Positions 46,837 to 58,720 of a DNA stretch of 64,000 nt are shown here, piece by piece. Position 1 is the first letter of the stretch; each line of letters starts with the position of its first letter. The position numbers were made by a program, and so were the translations under genes. Origin of the DNA: Ehretia macrophylla. Lineage: Eukaryota > Streptophyta > Magnoliopsida > Boraginales > Ehretiaceae. The notes beneath the pieces are model-generated. The model did not search any database, had not been told where the DNA came from, and saw only the letters and a list, made by a program, of their open reading frames with translations. Where the stretch lies: contig CM075773.1 in assembly GCA_037974665.1 (NCBI GenBank), positions 35,569,080-35,633,079 on the forward strand, given 5' to 3'.

Positions 46837-46890
46837 AAGCTGAACTATCAAAGTAACAAAAAAAAAAAAAAAAAAGCTGAACTATCAAAG
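46837..46890 (+). mobile_element. Micro-retroposition scar with 17-bp duplication
   Basis: aagctgaactatcaaag at 46837-46853 and 46874-46890 flanks only taac plus a run of 16 A. This is the clearest example in the window of an insertion consisting of almost nothing but a poly(A) tail. Confidence 0.75.
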
Positions 46891-47952
46891 AGAAGGCAGT
46901 GGTGCATTTTCTCTCAATCTTACAACAATGAATTTCTTAATTGATTAATTATTGTATCGTTATAAAAGTTTCGAAACTCTTTTTCAATGCGCTATTTTCT
47001 TGAAATGAAAAAAAAAAGAGAAAAATATCTTAACACAATCAAAATAGGCCCCTCGTCTATCGCTCCCACAAAATAAGCTAGATGCATAGTGAAGAAATAG
47101 TAACATTTTTTATTTCATTCTTCTCTTTTTCAGTAACTATGGGGAGAATAAAAGAATATTTCACCCATCAATTCTTTCATTACCCTCATTTTGGATAAAA
47201 AGGTGAATAAAACAAACAGAAATACATCAACATCGAGAAAACCAATGAACTTACCTGCTCCTTTAATTACGTTTTCTTATTAAGACATCCTAAAATGTAC
47301 TAATTTACTTTTTACTTTGTAAAAAACTTAGGACAAAAGGTGCATTGACAAAATGGGCACCAAAATTTTAGAATCCATTCCCCTTTTGACCCATATTGGG
47401 GTGATTGTATTTTGACTCATTAAAGAATTTTGAGAATACCTCCTTATGTTTTTTCTTCATTAAGTTGCTTAAATAAAAAATAAATAAAATTACCAGCTTG
47501 CCTAATAATCACCAAGAAATGATTAAGAATTTTGAGAATACATCCTTATGTTTTTCAAATGTTAGGCTAGGCAGTGGAATAACAACGTGCTATTATTGAG
47601 ATATTTGCCCCTAAATAGTGTTTAATTTAATCTATGTATTATAAGTTGATTGAAGATATTTTTTTAAGTTAACAAAAAAATAAAACTTAAATAGATAAGA
47701 GAAATGAATATTTAGACGTTCCCTAATCTTGACCGACAAAAAGAAAATCTCACCCTAATCACTCCTTTTACCCTTTACCCCAAATCCAAACAAGCAGTAA
47801 GTAATGATGTTGATTTTGATGTGTTTTCATGCCCAAATCTTAACTCGATCAGTCTTTAATATTAGCGTGACTAAGTACAGCTAAAAAATGATTCAACGAA
47901 CCCCACTTCAACAAAGGAATAAAGAAGAAAATTTTGCAAGATAATTAATCAT
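46891..47952. other. Intergenic, nothing recognised
   Basis: AT-rich; a short repeated phrase (attttgagaatac[ca]tccttatgtttttc) occurs near 47429 and 47530. No gene. Confidence 0.4.
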
Positions 47953-48351
47953 GGGGTAAATTGTACAAATAGTCTCTATTATTTACAAATTTTTTCACAT
48001 TAATTTTTAGTATTTAAAAAAAATTATACTAGTGTCTAATGTTTACAAAAGTGATTTAAAATGATCCATATTATTAAAAACTAGTGAATTAGTCCATATT
48101 AATTTTAAAATTTTAAATTAGTCCCTAAATATGAATTACATGTAGAGACTAACTTAAATATTTTTAAGAAAATAATAAAGACTAAATTGAATTTTTTTAA
48201 AAATAATAAAGACCAACTTGACTAATATTGAAAAATAAAGACAATTTTGAATTATTTTTATAAATATTAAGGATTTTTATGAATCTTTTAAAATATTAGG
48301 GATGTAATTAAAAAAATATGTAAATAATAGGAATTAATCATAAGATGACCC
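47953..48351. mobile_element. Foldback element upstream of ORP2A
   Basis: The left end ggggtaaattgtacaaatag and the right end (reverse complement gggtcatcttatgattaatt) head arms with repeated, mutually complementary motifs (agtctctattatttac / gtaaataatagg; agactaa / ttagtcc). Same structural type as 4146-4543 and 30611-31058. It lies about 430 bp upstream of the ORP2A TATA box. Confidence 0.55.
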
Positions 48352-48470
48352 GAATCTCTTTTTTCCTTTTTCTTTAAATACAAATTGAATTTATAATTTG
48401 AATTTAAAATTTATAATCACAATCGAACTTTTTCTATACCACTAGACATAGTAATAGAAATATAAATACT

Positions 48471-48716
48471 TGACCCTAAGGGGTTGTTCTAGTGGTAGAA
48501 CTACAGAGATTCCAAGTTCGATCTCTCTTGACTATCTTAGAGATTAGACTCTTAATTAAATTGATATATATCTTGGGTCGAGCCCAACTGTTAGAGTAGG
48601 CGGTGGGTTTACCCATATAGGAAACGAAGGTCCCCGTGTTGGTGGTGTCTAATCCAGATTAATGAATCATGAGTTGGTTGAAGTGAAGTTATTTGCCGGG
48701 TTAACAAAAAAACAAA
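48471..48716 (+). mobile_element. tRNA-derived SINE just upstream of the ORP2A promoter
   Basis: A 246-bp element with A-box-like ttctagtggtagaact (near 48487) and B-box-like aagttcgatctc (near 48515). It ends in an A-rich tail (ttaacaaaaaaacaaa) and is flanked by agaaatataaatact (48456-48470) and agaaatgtaaatact (48717-48731), one difference. Its 3' end is about 65 bp upstream of the TATA box of the ORP gene. Confidence 0.75.
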
Positions 48717-48780
48717 AGAAATGTAAATACTCAAATTGCGGAAATGACAATTTTACCCCACCTCCGACACCTTGACACAC

Positions 48781-48789
48781 TATATAAAT
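48781..48789 (+). promoter_or_regulatory. TATA box of the ORP2A gene
   Basis: TATATAAAT at 48781-48789, followed by a pyrimidine-rich leader (ctcatttccttcctctac), fits a plant core promoter with transcription starting near 48815-48825 and a 5' leader of about 190 nt. Confidence 0.6.
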
Positions 48790-48905
48790 GGCCCCATTAT
48801 ATTTTTCTCATTTCCTTCCTCTACACTAAAAACCATAAAACACTTGTCAACTTTGCTTCACATACTCATCATATTTATTCTCTCTTTCACTCTCTCTTGT
48901 TTCAA

Positions 48906-48990
48906 ATGGCTATTTGATTCCTTTTTTTTTTTTGATTTATTTCGATATTTAATGTTATTTTTTTTTTTTGGGATATTAATAATGTGGTAG
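48906..48990 (+). promoter_or_regulatory. Two short uORFs in the ORP2A leader
   Basis: ATG GCT ATT TGA at 48906-48917, and a 13-codon frame from ATG 48952 to TAG 48990 reading through a T run (MLFFFFGILIMW). Both end before the main ATG at 49015. They may lower translation; that is inference. Confidence 0.45.
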
Positions 48991-49014
48991 TGAAGTAAAA
49001 CCCCTGTGATCAAA

Positions 49015-52000
49015 ATGCGTGTAAGGGAAATGCATCCGCTGTGCTGCATAACACTAGAAGGCAACTGCGGTGGTACGCCGGTGATCGGCGACAACTCGCC
49101 GGAGCCAACCCTGTTGAGAACTGGCTCGTCGGTTGTGTCATCCTTGTACGGTGGATCTGAGGGCAATGCCTCGGGGGCGGCGGTGGACGGCGGAGTCGCC
49201 GGGATTTTACATAAGTGGACTAATTACGGCAAGGGATGGAGATCCCGATGGTTCATGCTCCGAAATGGTGTATTGTCTTACTCGAAAACTCGCCGGCCGG
49301 AGAATCTCCCCGGTGATGACGTCAGGCTCATCGGCGATGTCTCCGCTGCCAGCCGACGGCGTAGCAATAAGCCCGGAAAACCCGTTGGTACTGTCCACCT
49401 CAAGGTATGGACATATATATTTACATACATATATATGCACATGATCATACATAAACATCATAATGTGAGAGAGAAAAATAAGGATGAGAATCAATAAGAA
49501 AGTACGTGGACAAAACTCTCCTTATGCATAATTTTTGAGAAAAAAGTGGAACCCATTTTAGGATTTATAAGATTAACTTGCATTATTGGAAAAAAAAAAA
49601 AAAACTTACACTACAATTGTGTTATGGGTCAAAGGTGATGTCTTTTTTGGCGGTAATACAAATGAGACTTTCCAGAAATGGTAAACAGTTGAAGTCCGAA
49701 ATTAGCTCAGATGGTTACCATTTTTATGTAAAACAAGAACATTTAACCTCTGCTGACACCAAGTAGCTTAGATATCTGAGCATTTTTTTTCCCACGTTTA
49801 ACCTTTTTGTGGATTGTTCGTATTATTGACCAAATGATTTTTCACTGTAATAGGTAATTTGATATGCATATGTTGCTGTTTACTCATTAGTTTGTGCCAA
49901 AAATTTTTGTTTACATTTTTATAGAAATATTTAACTGGGTGTTAATCTTAAGTGGGTCACATCACAGGTTGATATATAGGCAAAAGTAGGGCTAGGTTTA
50001 GGGCATGGTTTTTCTCTTTTGGGTTTTAAAATGTCTTGTCACATCAAAAAAGGGTTTTTTTTTTCTTTTCTTTGTGGAAAGTTTTTTGGATTTTATTTTA
50101 TTTTATTATTTTTTTGGTGGTTTGATGCTTTGATTTGGTTGAATAAAAAAAATGATTTAATTTGATATCTTTCTTGCATCTTTTGTGTTTTGCTTAGAAG
50201 TAATCTGTAAGTAGCCATCTGGGTTTCTTCAAAAGCTACCTCTGAACAAGACATGGAAATTGATATATTTCACATAGAATAATAGTTTTACTTGGCAAAA
50301 AGCTGAACTTTTTCCATAGAATAAAAAACAATGTCATAGATCTAAGTTACTCTTTTTTTTTTTTTCAGTTTTGGGTGTAAAGATTTTTGTGTTCTTTTTG
50401 ACTTTTTACTGTATCTTGAGAGTGCTGTCAAATGGGGTTGTGACTTTCACAGGTAAACGTTAAATGTTTGGGTTAAAACTAGACTACAGAACGAAACAAA
50501 CTTGGATAAAAGGATATTCCTCCATGGGAGATGCTGCTATTGGTGAGTCCAAAGGCTTAGTCAAGTTCTATGTTGTAAGAAAGTTCTATTTTGGTCTTAG
50601 TAGGAGGATAGAGGGTTTCGGAACCCAGGCGATTTCCTGTTTTAGGATTCTTGATGAGGCTGATTTGAGGTTAATGCTTGTTAGCTGGCTAATTTTGATT
50701 TCCAATGGTTTCAAAACCATTACAGATCCAAACCCTTTTGATGTGTTTTGTTTTTTATTTATTCCATTATATATATTCTTTATGTACTGTATGTCATGGC
50801 TAGTGTTTCCGACCAGTGGTTTACATCGGTTGACTTTATCCATTTATGACTTAGATAATCTTTTTGCTCTTTTTGGTATGGTGCAGTAAAATGAATTTGT
50901 TGTGCACGTGTATGTTGAGTGATTTGAGGGAATTGTAGTTATTTGATTAAGCCCTTAAACTTGGATTTCCGTTTTGCAGATCTCATCATTTCGGGAGAGC
51001 AGGTCAGACGATAGGCGGTTCTACATATTTACAGCTACAAAGACTCTTCATTTAAGGACTAATTTTAAAAAAGAAAGAGCTGCCTGGATAGAAGCTCTGA
51101 GTTCAACCAGGAGTCTCTTTTGTCTGAGACCATTCAATGACAACCTTTCCCTTTTACCAAATAATATATCTATATCGACAGAGAGGCTGAAGAAACGCTT
51201 GCTCGATGCGAGAGTCGGTGAGGGACTTGTCAAAGATTGTGAGCAGATAATGCTGTCTGAATTTTCTGAGATACAATGTCAATATGAAGTTCTATGTGAG
51301 GAACGCTCCAATTTGTTGGATACTATAAGACAATTAGAGGTAATATTTGACTTACAATTGATTAATCAATAATGGAAATAAAAGTATTATTGCAGCTGTG
51401 CTTCATATCTGAATCAATTTACAATTTTTTATACTTGTATGTGTATTTATGAGTTTTTTCATGAAACTTGGGAATATGGACTTCTGGCAACTGTTGGGCT
51501 GAAATGTGGTCTATATATGCTCCTTTTTTGAACTTAGTATTTGTTACTTCATCAGGAGATTAATTGGACTTTTTGACTAATGTGATATAAATAATTCTTG
51601 CACGATTTAATGTGCTTATGTTTTTTCATTCTGAAATTTATATAGAGTGCATCTTGAGCTTTTCTTTACATTTGAGAACAAATAGTTAAAATGTGAAACT
51701 GTTGGAGTTGGGTGACATTCTAAAATCTAAATAAATAGGAAAATGTGAATAGCTGTGAGACTCTTATTAGCTATATCTCCAATTATCTTCACCACCAAGA
51801 TCATGAAAATATAATCATGTTGATTATCGTGTAGTGAAATGCACAAATTCGTGTCTGGGTGCTACTCTATAGAGTGCAAGAAGCTAACTCTAGGCTGTTA
51901 AGGGCCAACTACATTAATTTCTTAGATGATAGTCATCTTAAACTTGATAGCTTGTTAATACTGCCCTGGACACTACTTTGGTGTATTTTCATTTTCTCTA

Positions 52001-55000
52001 ATATAGTGAGATGTTTCATTTTATTGAAATATTTTTATGGATTGATTTATAATACCATTTTTGCTTTATTCGAGTACATTAAGCATTTTTTTATTTTATT
52101 ATTATTATTTTTTTATGTTCGCAGGCAGCTAATGTTGAAGCTGAATCCTCTGGAATTCAGGATGGCGAATATCAATTGATGAAGAATGATTATTCAAATC
52201 TTGGGCGTGGAAAATACAGTGGTATATTCGAATGCCAACTATATGTTGCACATTCACCCTAAATTTAAAAACAAAACGACAAAACTAACACAAAGCAGGG
52301 AAATGTAATAAAGACAACTTGAAAACTTTTGTTATTTAAGCCAATTTGTATTTTAGTTTCGTGGCTACAATGTATCAATCTGCTTCTTATAGCTATCTGA
52401 GCCCAATATATCAGATAAGACATAAGATTTTTGCCCCACTGACTGTAACCTTCCTATGAGCCAACTCAGAAAATATAAGCTTTTTTTTTCTTCGAATAAA
52501 AGAAAGGTAAGTTTCAAGTGCATGCCGTATAAGTATCTTTGGAGTTTAAGCAGAAAGCTACAAAATCTTTGAGTTTCTTGTCCAATTAAGCTTTACTGAG
52601 AATAAATGCTTCCATTGAAATGCATGCAACGTATGCCCCTCAATACCAAACCAAAATAAATCAAACCAAGCCTTATCTCACTAGGTGGAGTCAGTTGTAT
52701 GATTTTGGTGATGTCACTTGGTCCTTTTGAGGCCCATTTCCTCTTTAAGCTCCATTAGCGTGAGATATCAACTGAGGGTCTCTGTCCAAGTACTCTTCTT
52801 AGATCTCGCTCAGTAAAATAAATATAATATATGTCTAGATCTATGTTCTTTGTTTCTGTTTTAAAGTTTTACATTTCTATGCACCTTGTTGATGGTCAAA
52901 TAGTCATATTTTTTTATATATAACTGGTCCCTGTTGTACAGTACCAATCCATTATCTACTAGAAAATCTTTTGCCTGTATGATACTTGGTGAGTGACAAC
53001 TTTGCAGTGGTTTGCTAGAATTTTCTTTTAATCCATCTAGAATATCTGTATATTATGAAATGATTTCCTCATGTTGTCTTCTGGTATTCAGAATGGAGCA
53101 CTACTGAATCATCTGATGATGTCGAGAAACAAGAACTTGAGGAAGCATCGGATGAGGAGGAAATTAACTTCTTTGACACATCTGAATATTTTTCTGAACC
53201 AACTACTAGTCAACGGTCAATAGATGCAGACTACATGGATAAAGGTGTTAAATCAGACAACCAAACTGATGATTTGTGGGCTGATACTGGGGAAGAGACA
53301 TCTGGTTCTAGATGCCCAATAATTGAAAGGCGGAAGAAGCTGCCTGATCCAGTTGAGAAAGAGAAAGGAGTCAGTCTTTGGTCCATGATCAAAGACAATG
53401 TGGGAAAGGATCTCACTAAAGTTTGTCTTCCTGTGTACTTTAATGAGCCAATTTCATCTTTACAAAAATGCTTTGAAGACTTGGAATACTCGTATCTTTT
53501 GGACAGGGCATATGAACATGGGAAAGCAGTACGATCCTCTTTCTTATTTATGGATTATTTGCTTTCATGGGGGATTTTCATATTGCCTTTGGTCCTTCTC
53601 TTCACATCTGTTACTTTTCCCTATGCTTTTTGTTGTAAAAAGGCCTGTACTACGGTTTTGCACAGGATGATAATGATGCTTACTACATGTTGACTGATAT
53701 GTTGACACATCAATTGGTCATCTTCTATTTTGCATATATAATCCTTATATTGCAGCTATATCCTTTCTTCCGGTTTTTCTCCAATATCTTTATGCTTTAT
53801 CTATTTTTTATACATATCATGAAGAGTTCACTTGAATAAATTATTTCAGGTTCAAATTTACCTAGTTTTGCTTGAATGGTCTTACTTTCTTAAAATATTC
53901 AGATATATGAAACCCTAGATGATAAATCATGCTGGAACTAATGTTATTCTAAAACTAGAAAACAATTCTGCATGTTTTAGAATTCTTTTCAGCTATTTTT
54001 ATTGGTCGTTAGTGCTTATTCAAGTAAGCTTTATATGTATACTTAATGTACATGCTAAAACAAACAAGAGTTTGCTGGAAAATCATAAATTTTATTTCCT
54101 GTCTAGAGGTTTGGTGTAGTTTACTATGATCGTTTCTACTGCAAATCAGTCGTTCACTGTGATTTCAGACCTAAAAATTTAATGAAGTCAGATATTGTAC
54201 ACTTATCTCCTTATGTTCTGATAAGTATTAATTATGTGATCTTTAGGGTAATAGTCTCCTGAGAATTTTGAACGTTGCTGCTTTTGCTGCTTCTGGATAT
54301 GCTTCATCCGAGGGCCGGCATTGTAAGCCCTTCAATCCTTTGCTGGGAGAAACTTATGAGGCTGATTATCCTGACAAAGGAGTTCACTTCTTCTCTGAAA
54401 AGGTACCTACCTCAAATTACTATGCTTTTACATAAGATTTTATTTCTGATCCACTGACTAATGACTACTGTAAGATTTATTGTACTGCCAGATTGCAGTA
54501 TGCATTTTTTTCCCATGATGCCTGTTCTGAGAACGCTGTTATCAATATAACTGATAGGCTATCAGTTATAAGAACTTTCTCCTGGTGTATCATTAACAAA
54601 GATAAATTTTGATGACTTGTAACTGGTCTGCAACTCTTTGAACCAACTTTTGTGAGCTACAACAGTTACGTCTTTCGTTGTCAGATGTATCTCTTAATGC
54701 CGCACGACCTTTACATGGATAAACGTGTCTTTAGATCAAAAGTTGGCACCGTGTTTGCTGTTGTAATTGTCCTCAAAGGCAGATTCTCCTGTTGTTGGAC
54801 CTTATGTTATATGGTGTGTCTGATGTGACTGATACAACTATATTTTATCAACCTCTCTTGGCTGTGATGGCTTGTATTTCACCAAGTCTAGCTAGGTTTA
54901 GTTAGGCACAAGAAATAATGCTGATTCTCATACCAAAGCTTCATTAATATTCCGAGTGATTAGCCAATAATCTGCTGAGACATTATTGCTGATTCATCTG

Positions 55001-58000
55001 AGACATCTTATTCAACATTAGGTGATATTAGAGTTTCAAAATGTGAAGTCTGTAAACTTTATCCTAAATTAGTGGGAAGTTAATATTTTCTTGAAATTTA
55101 TTTACTCGGGTATTGGGGTTGAATATTTTAGAGATTCCTTTGGTTGTTTTTACCTTGAATAATACTCTGAAACAGGTTAGCCATCATCCCACAGTCATTG
55201 CGTGCCACTGTGAAGGTAAGGGATGGAAGTTCTGGGGTGACAGTAACCTTAAATCAAAATTTTGGGGGAGATCCATTCAGCTTGATCCTGTGGGAGCTCT
55301 CACTGTAGAATTTGATGACGGGGAGATTTTCCAGTGGAGCAAGGTGCGCAGGAATATATATTTACACTTGCAATTTTTTTTTCTTCTTCTTTTTGCTAGA
55401 TAATATTGATTTTATAGGTGTTCATATATCTGTTGAAATATGTTGGATGATATTCATCTAATTCTCAGGTAACAACAAGCATTTACAATCTTATTCTTGG
55501 TAAAATATATTGTGACCACCATGGGACAATGCATATACGTGGTAATCGGCAGTATTCATGCAGCCTCAAGTTCAAAGAACAATCTATTCTTGAGCGTAAT
55601 CCTCGTCAGGTAAACGAGGAGACACTTTTGGTTTCTTCTTTTACTTTTTTCAGAGTCTTAGTAACAAAGATAGGAACATATGAAAAGAATACATTGGTAT
55701 GTCATTTTCAGTATAGCATGACTGAACAAGTTATGTGCACTTATATGCAGAATTCCATAAAGTCGATTTAGTATTTAGGCAGAATTCCTTGCTTGGAGTT
55801 GGGAGAAAATTATTCATATGGCCTCTTTATGACAAAAACAAACAAGAACCTAAATATAAAGAAGGAAGATTGGATACTTAATACTGAAACATTCTAAAGT
55901 AATTTGAACTTATTGGAATGTTCTGAATGCATCGAAGATAGTCGAAAATAATGATTTACTAATTGTTGTTGGAATAAGATTTCGTTCCCTTTGCTGTTGA
56001 CCTTTCTTATAAGCTGCTCAAGTCTGACGGATTGGTTGTGAGAATTAGTTTCTAACTGAGTTGTGAAATTGATTTTTCACACTGATTAGACTCAATTTCA
56101 GCTGCAAATTTGTCCATTCTCTTTGGGGTGTTTCAAAGTTGTGTGGTGATATATACTATACTAAATATGTCCCTATTATAGCTGCATGTGGATATATATA
56201 TATTCGGACTTCTGAGAGCAAAAAAAAATTCTGACACTTCTCTTGCATCCCAGACATGTAGTATAGTGTTTCTAGAGGTTGTCAACTGTCTGCATGTAGC
56301 TCACATCCGCTATGTGCATCTTGGATAAGTTTCCATACTTCCTGGTGTAGATTGATTATCTCTTTGCATCTGAGACTATCCAATTCCTGCATTCATTATT
56401 ATCTTCAATGTTATCATCCGATAATCTTTAAATACACACTAACTATACAGGTTCATGGATTTGTTGAAGATGTTACGGGGAAAAGAGTTGCTACTTTATT
56501 CGGAAAGTGGGATGACAGCATGTATTATATAAATGGAGAAGCGACAAGCAAGCCAAAAGATATGTCTGATGCATTTTTATTGTGGAAAAGGGATATGCCT
56601 CCTAAAAATCTCACTCGTTACAACTTAACTTCATTTGCAATAACACTGAACGAGTTAACACCAGGACTGAAGGTATAAGTTACCTGTTAATCAAACTTGC
56701 ATATGCCTTTCATTTTCCTCTTAGTATATCTAATTGTCTCTTCTAGCTCTGTCTGATCCCCGGGTTTTTAATTGCGGATACAGGAGAAGCTCCCACCGAC
56801 GGATTCAAGACTTAGACCAGATCAGAGGCATCTGGAGAAGGGAGAATATGACAAGGCGAACGCAGAGAAATTAAGATTGGAGATGCGGCAGAGGATGGTA
56901 TGTACTACTGTTACAGCACAGTAATTTTTCAAATCATGGGATAAAATCAGACTGCTTTCACTACCTAGCTTGCATTGAGTGCCAGGTTCTGGATTTTCAC
57001 TGCAACAATTTACTTTTCTATGTGTCTAATTTTTTTTTTTGGGTTATTATTGACCTTTAGATCAGACTCTAACAAAGAGGATCCAAGCTCCTTTTATCGT
57101 CTTCATATATGCCTAGTCTAGGCAGCTCTATAATTAACTTGCTTAGATTTGACTCCAGTATGGTTTCTCACGTCTACCTTTAAAATGATTTAAACTGGAA
57201 GATCTTTGACTGCTGCAGAAGGATATCAACTGTAACAATTAGCTTGATTATCTCATTGTTACAGTTGATATCCTTCTGCAGCAGTCAAAGATCTTCCAGT
57301 TTAAATCATTTTAAAGGTAGACGTGAGAAACCAAACTGGAGCCAAATCTAAGCAGATTAATTATAGAGCTGCCAAGACTAGGCATATATGAAGATCTTTG
57401 ACTGCTGCAGAAGGATATCAACTGTAACAATTAGCTTGATTATCTCATTTAAGAAATGATTTAGTTCCATTATGCACCCAATCTCCCACTCTTTCCTCAG
57501 TCTGAAATATTAGGTATGTGTGTAAGACTGAAACAAGGAGCATTTTGTTCAATCGACAAGAAAGTAGATCAGTTTGGTTCTTTTTAGATCACTGGTGGAT
57601 CTATACTTTGCAGCCCCCACTGGCCAAAAGAAAAACGTTTAGAAAATCTTTGTATTTAAATTAAAACATCAGGTATTCATAGTTAAAAAGACTAATTAAT
57701 CCCCACTTAAAAAAAATATATTCATATAGTTGAAAAATAATGTTTTATTTTTTTGGTCCTGGGGAGGCAAAACCGGTTATGATAATATTGTAACTAGGGT
57801 GCATCTACTTGATGAATATTTTAAGAATTCTTTGCTTCATAGTTACATTTCCTCTATGTCGTGTACAGTCGAGGAAATTACAAGAAAATGGTTGGAAGCC
57901 CAGATGGTTCCAGAAAGAGGGTGAAGATGGAACGTTCAGATATGTCGGTGGATATTGGGAAGCAAGGGAGCAGGGGAAGTGGGATGGCTGCCCAAATATA

Positions 58001-58048
58001 TTTGGTCAGATTAACGAAGAACTCCTCAGTTCTTTTGATGGGTCCTGA
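49015..58048 (+). CDS. ORP2A: Oxysterol-binding protein-related protein, ORP2A-like (ten exons, 754 aa)
   Basis: Lipid-transfer protein of membrane contact sites. Exons: 49015-49404, 50980-51339, 52125-52221, 53092-53528, 54247-54402, 55176-55343, 55469-55609, 56451-56672, 56784-56897, 57869-58048; every junction is GT..AG and the frame closes at TGA. Order of parts: N-terminus [13 protein letters not shown] domain about 62-175 ([20 protein letters not shown] ... AAWIEAL); probable coiled coil about 190-250; acidic stretch with a FFAT-like motif ([11 protein letters not shown], 304-314); OSBP lipid-binding domain about 345-740. The family signature appears as [11 protein letters not shown] at 479-489, with Thr where animal proteins have the second Pro. 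It ends SSFDGS. Intron 9 holds a large inverted repeat. An alternative start is Met6 (49030). ORP2A is favoured over ORP1-type by length, FFAT-like motif and neighbours (Arabidopsis At4g22540). Confidence 0.95.
57101..57449 (+). repeat. Long inverted repeat plus third direct copy, in ORP2A intron 9
   Basis: The left arm 57101-57239 and right arm 57255-57393 are equal in length (139 nt), gap-free and complementary except at about five positions, all in the outer 60 nt; the inner 79 bp are perfect. The loop is 15 nt (57240-57254). Immediately after the right arm, 57391-57449 repeats 57199-57257 directly, including the loop (59 nt), joined through a shared aag. Transcribed with the intron, this would form a very stable hairpin. 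Confidence 0.9.
57590..57790. repeat. GGCGGAT-type repeat remnant in ORP2A intron 9
   Basis: ggtggatctatactttgcagcccccac ... cctggggaggcaaaacc encloses an AT-rich interior with ttaaaacatc and ccccacttaaaaaa motifs. It is similar in composition to the repeats at 16060-16260 and 39230-39430. Ends uncertain. Confidence 0.35.
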
Positions 58049-58720
58049 CCTTTGAGAAGGTAACATTTTCTACTGCAACCTTTTCATTACATCAAATTCT
58101 TTCCTCTATGATAGCCTTCCTCGTTAGTACTATAAGCTTCTAAGCGTCTGAGAATTCTTTGGCCTGCACGTCGTGTCACAAACTGTTCTACATTCTAGAA
58201 AGCTTCCAGTGATTGTCCGTATAGGCTAATCTTTGTCTCCCCTCTTAGGTGCTCAACACGTGATATAAAAGTAGCTTAACGTACCTGATTATGAAGGCAT
58301 TTCAGTTTAATGCAACACAGAGCCTCTTGGGGGTTATCACAGTGCATGCTGTATAAAATCCAGTGCGGAAAATTTCCTCTGGGATCTGTCAATTTTCTGG
58401 AGATAATTGCCCATGTTTGACCAAAAGTGAAGGATGTGAAAGAAATTGAGAGAAATATTTAGATCGGCTATGGTGGTTGAAGCATGGTGGAAAATACCTT
58501 GCTACATATCATTTTATGCCCCCCAGTTTATGTAATTACGTTTTTCATTCATTATAGTTTCTTTTATCTTCCTCGCGAGCCAATTGGCTGCGCGTTTATG
58601 TAGGTAATTATTTGTATTTTATTTGTTGAAAATAAATAGAGATGTATTACAACCACCATTGTGGGTTGCAAAGAAAAGTAAATAAGAGTGAAAATGGAAA
58701 ATCACCTAATTATAATACTT
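58049..58720 (+). other. ORP2A 3' UTR and flank
   Basis: Sequence after the stop is moderately AT-rich, with a possible polyadenylation region around aaaataaatagag (near 58628). No other gene is seen. Confidence 0.45.

Noticed and set aside
49133..49494. Alternative frames on both strands over ORP2A exon 1
   Set aside because: Shadows of the GC-richer PH-domain exon in other frames.
50450..50485. Alternative ORP2A exon starting after cacag near 50452
   Set aside because: The frame continuing from exon 1 meets a stop after seven codons, while the acceptor at 50979 continues the PH domain without interruption.
50464..50889. 141-codon open frame inside ORP2A intron 1
   Set aside because: Has an ATG but no recognisable domain, is rich in Phe/Leu as expected from T-rich intron sequence, and lies wholly within a well-defined intron.
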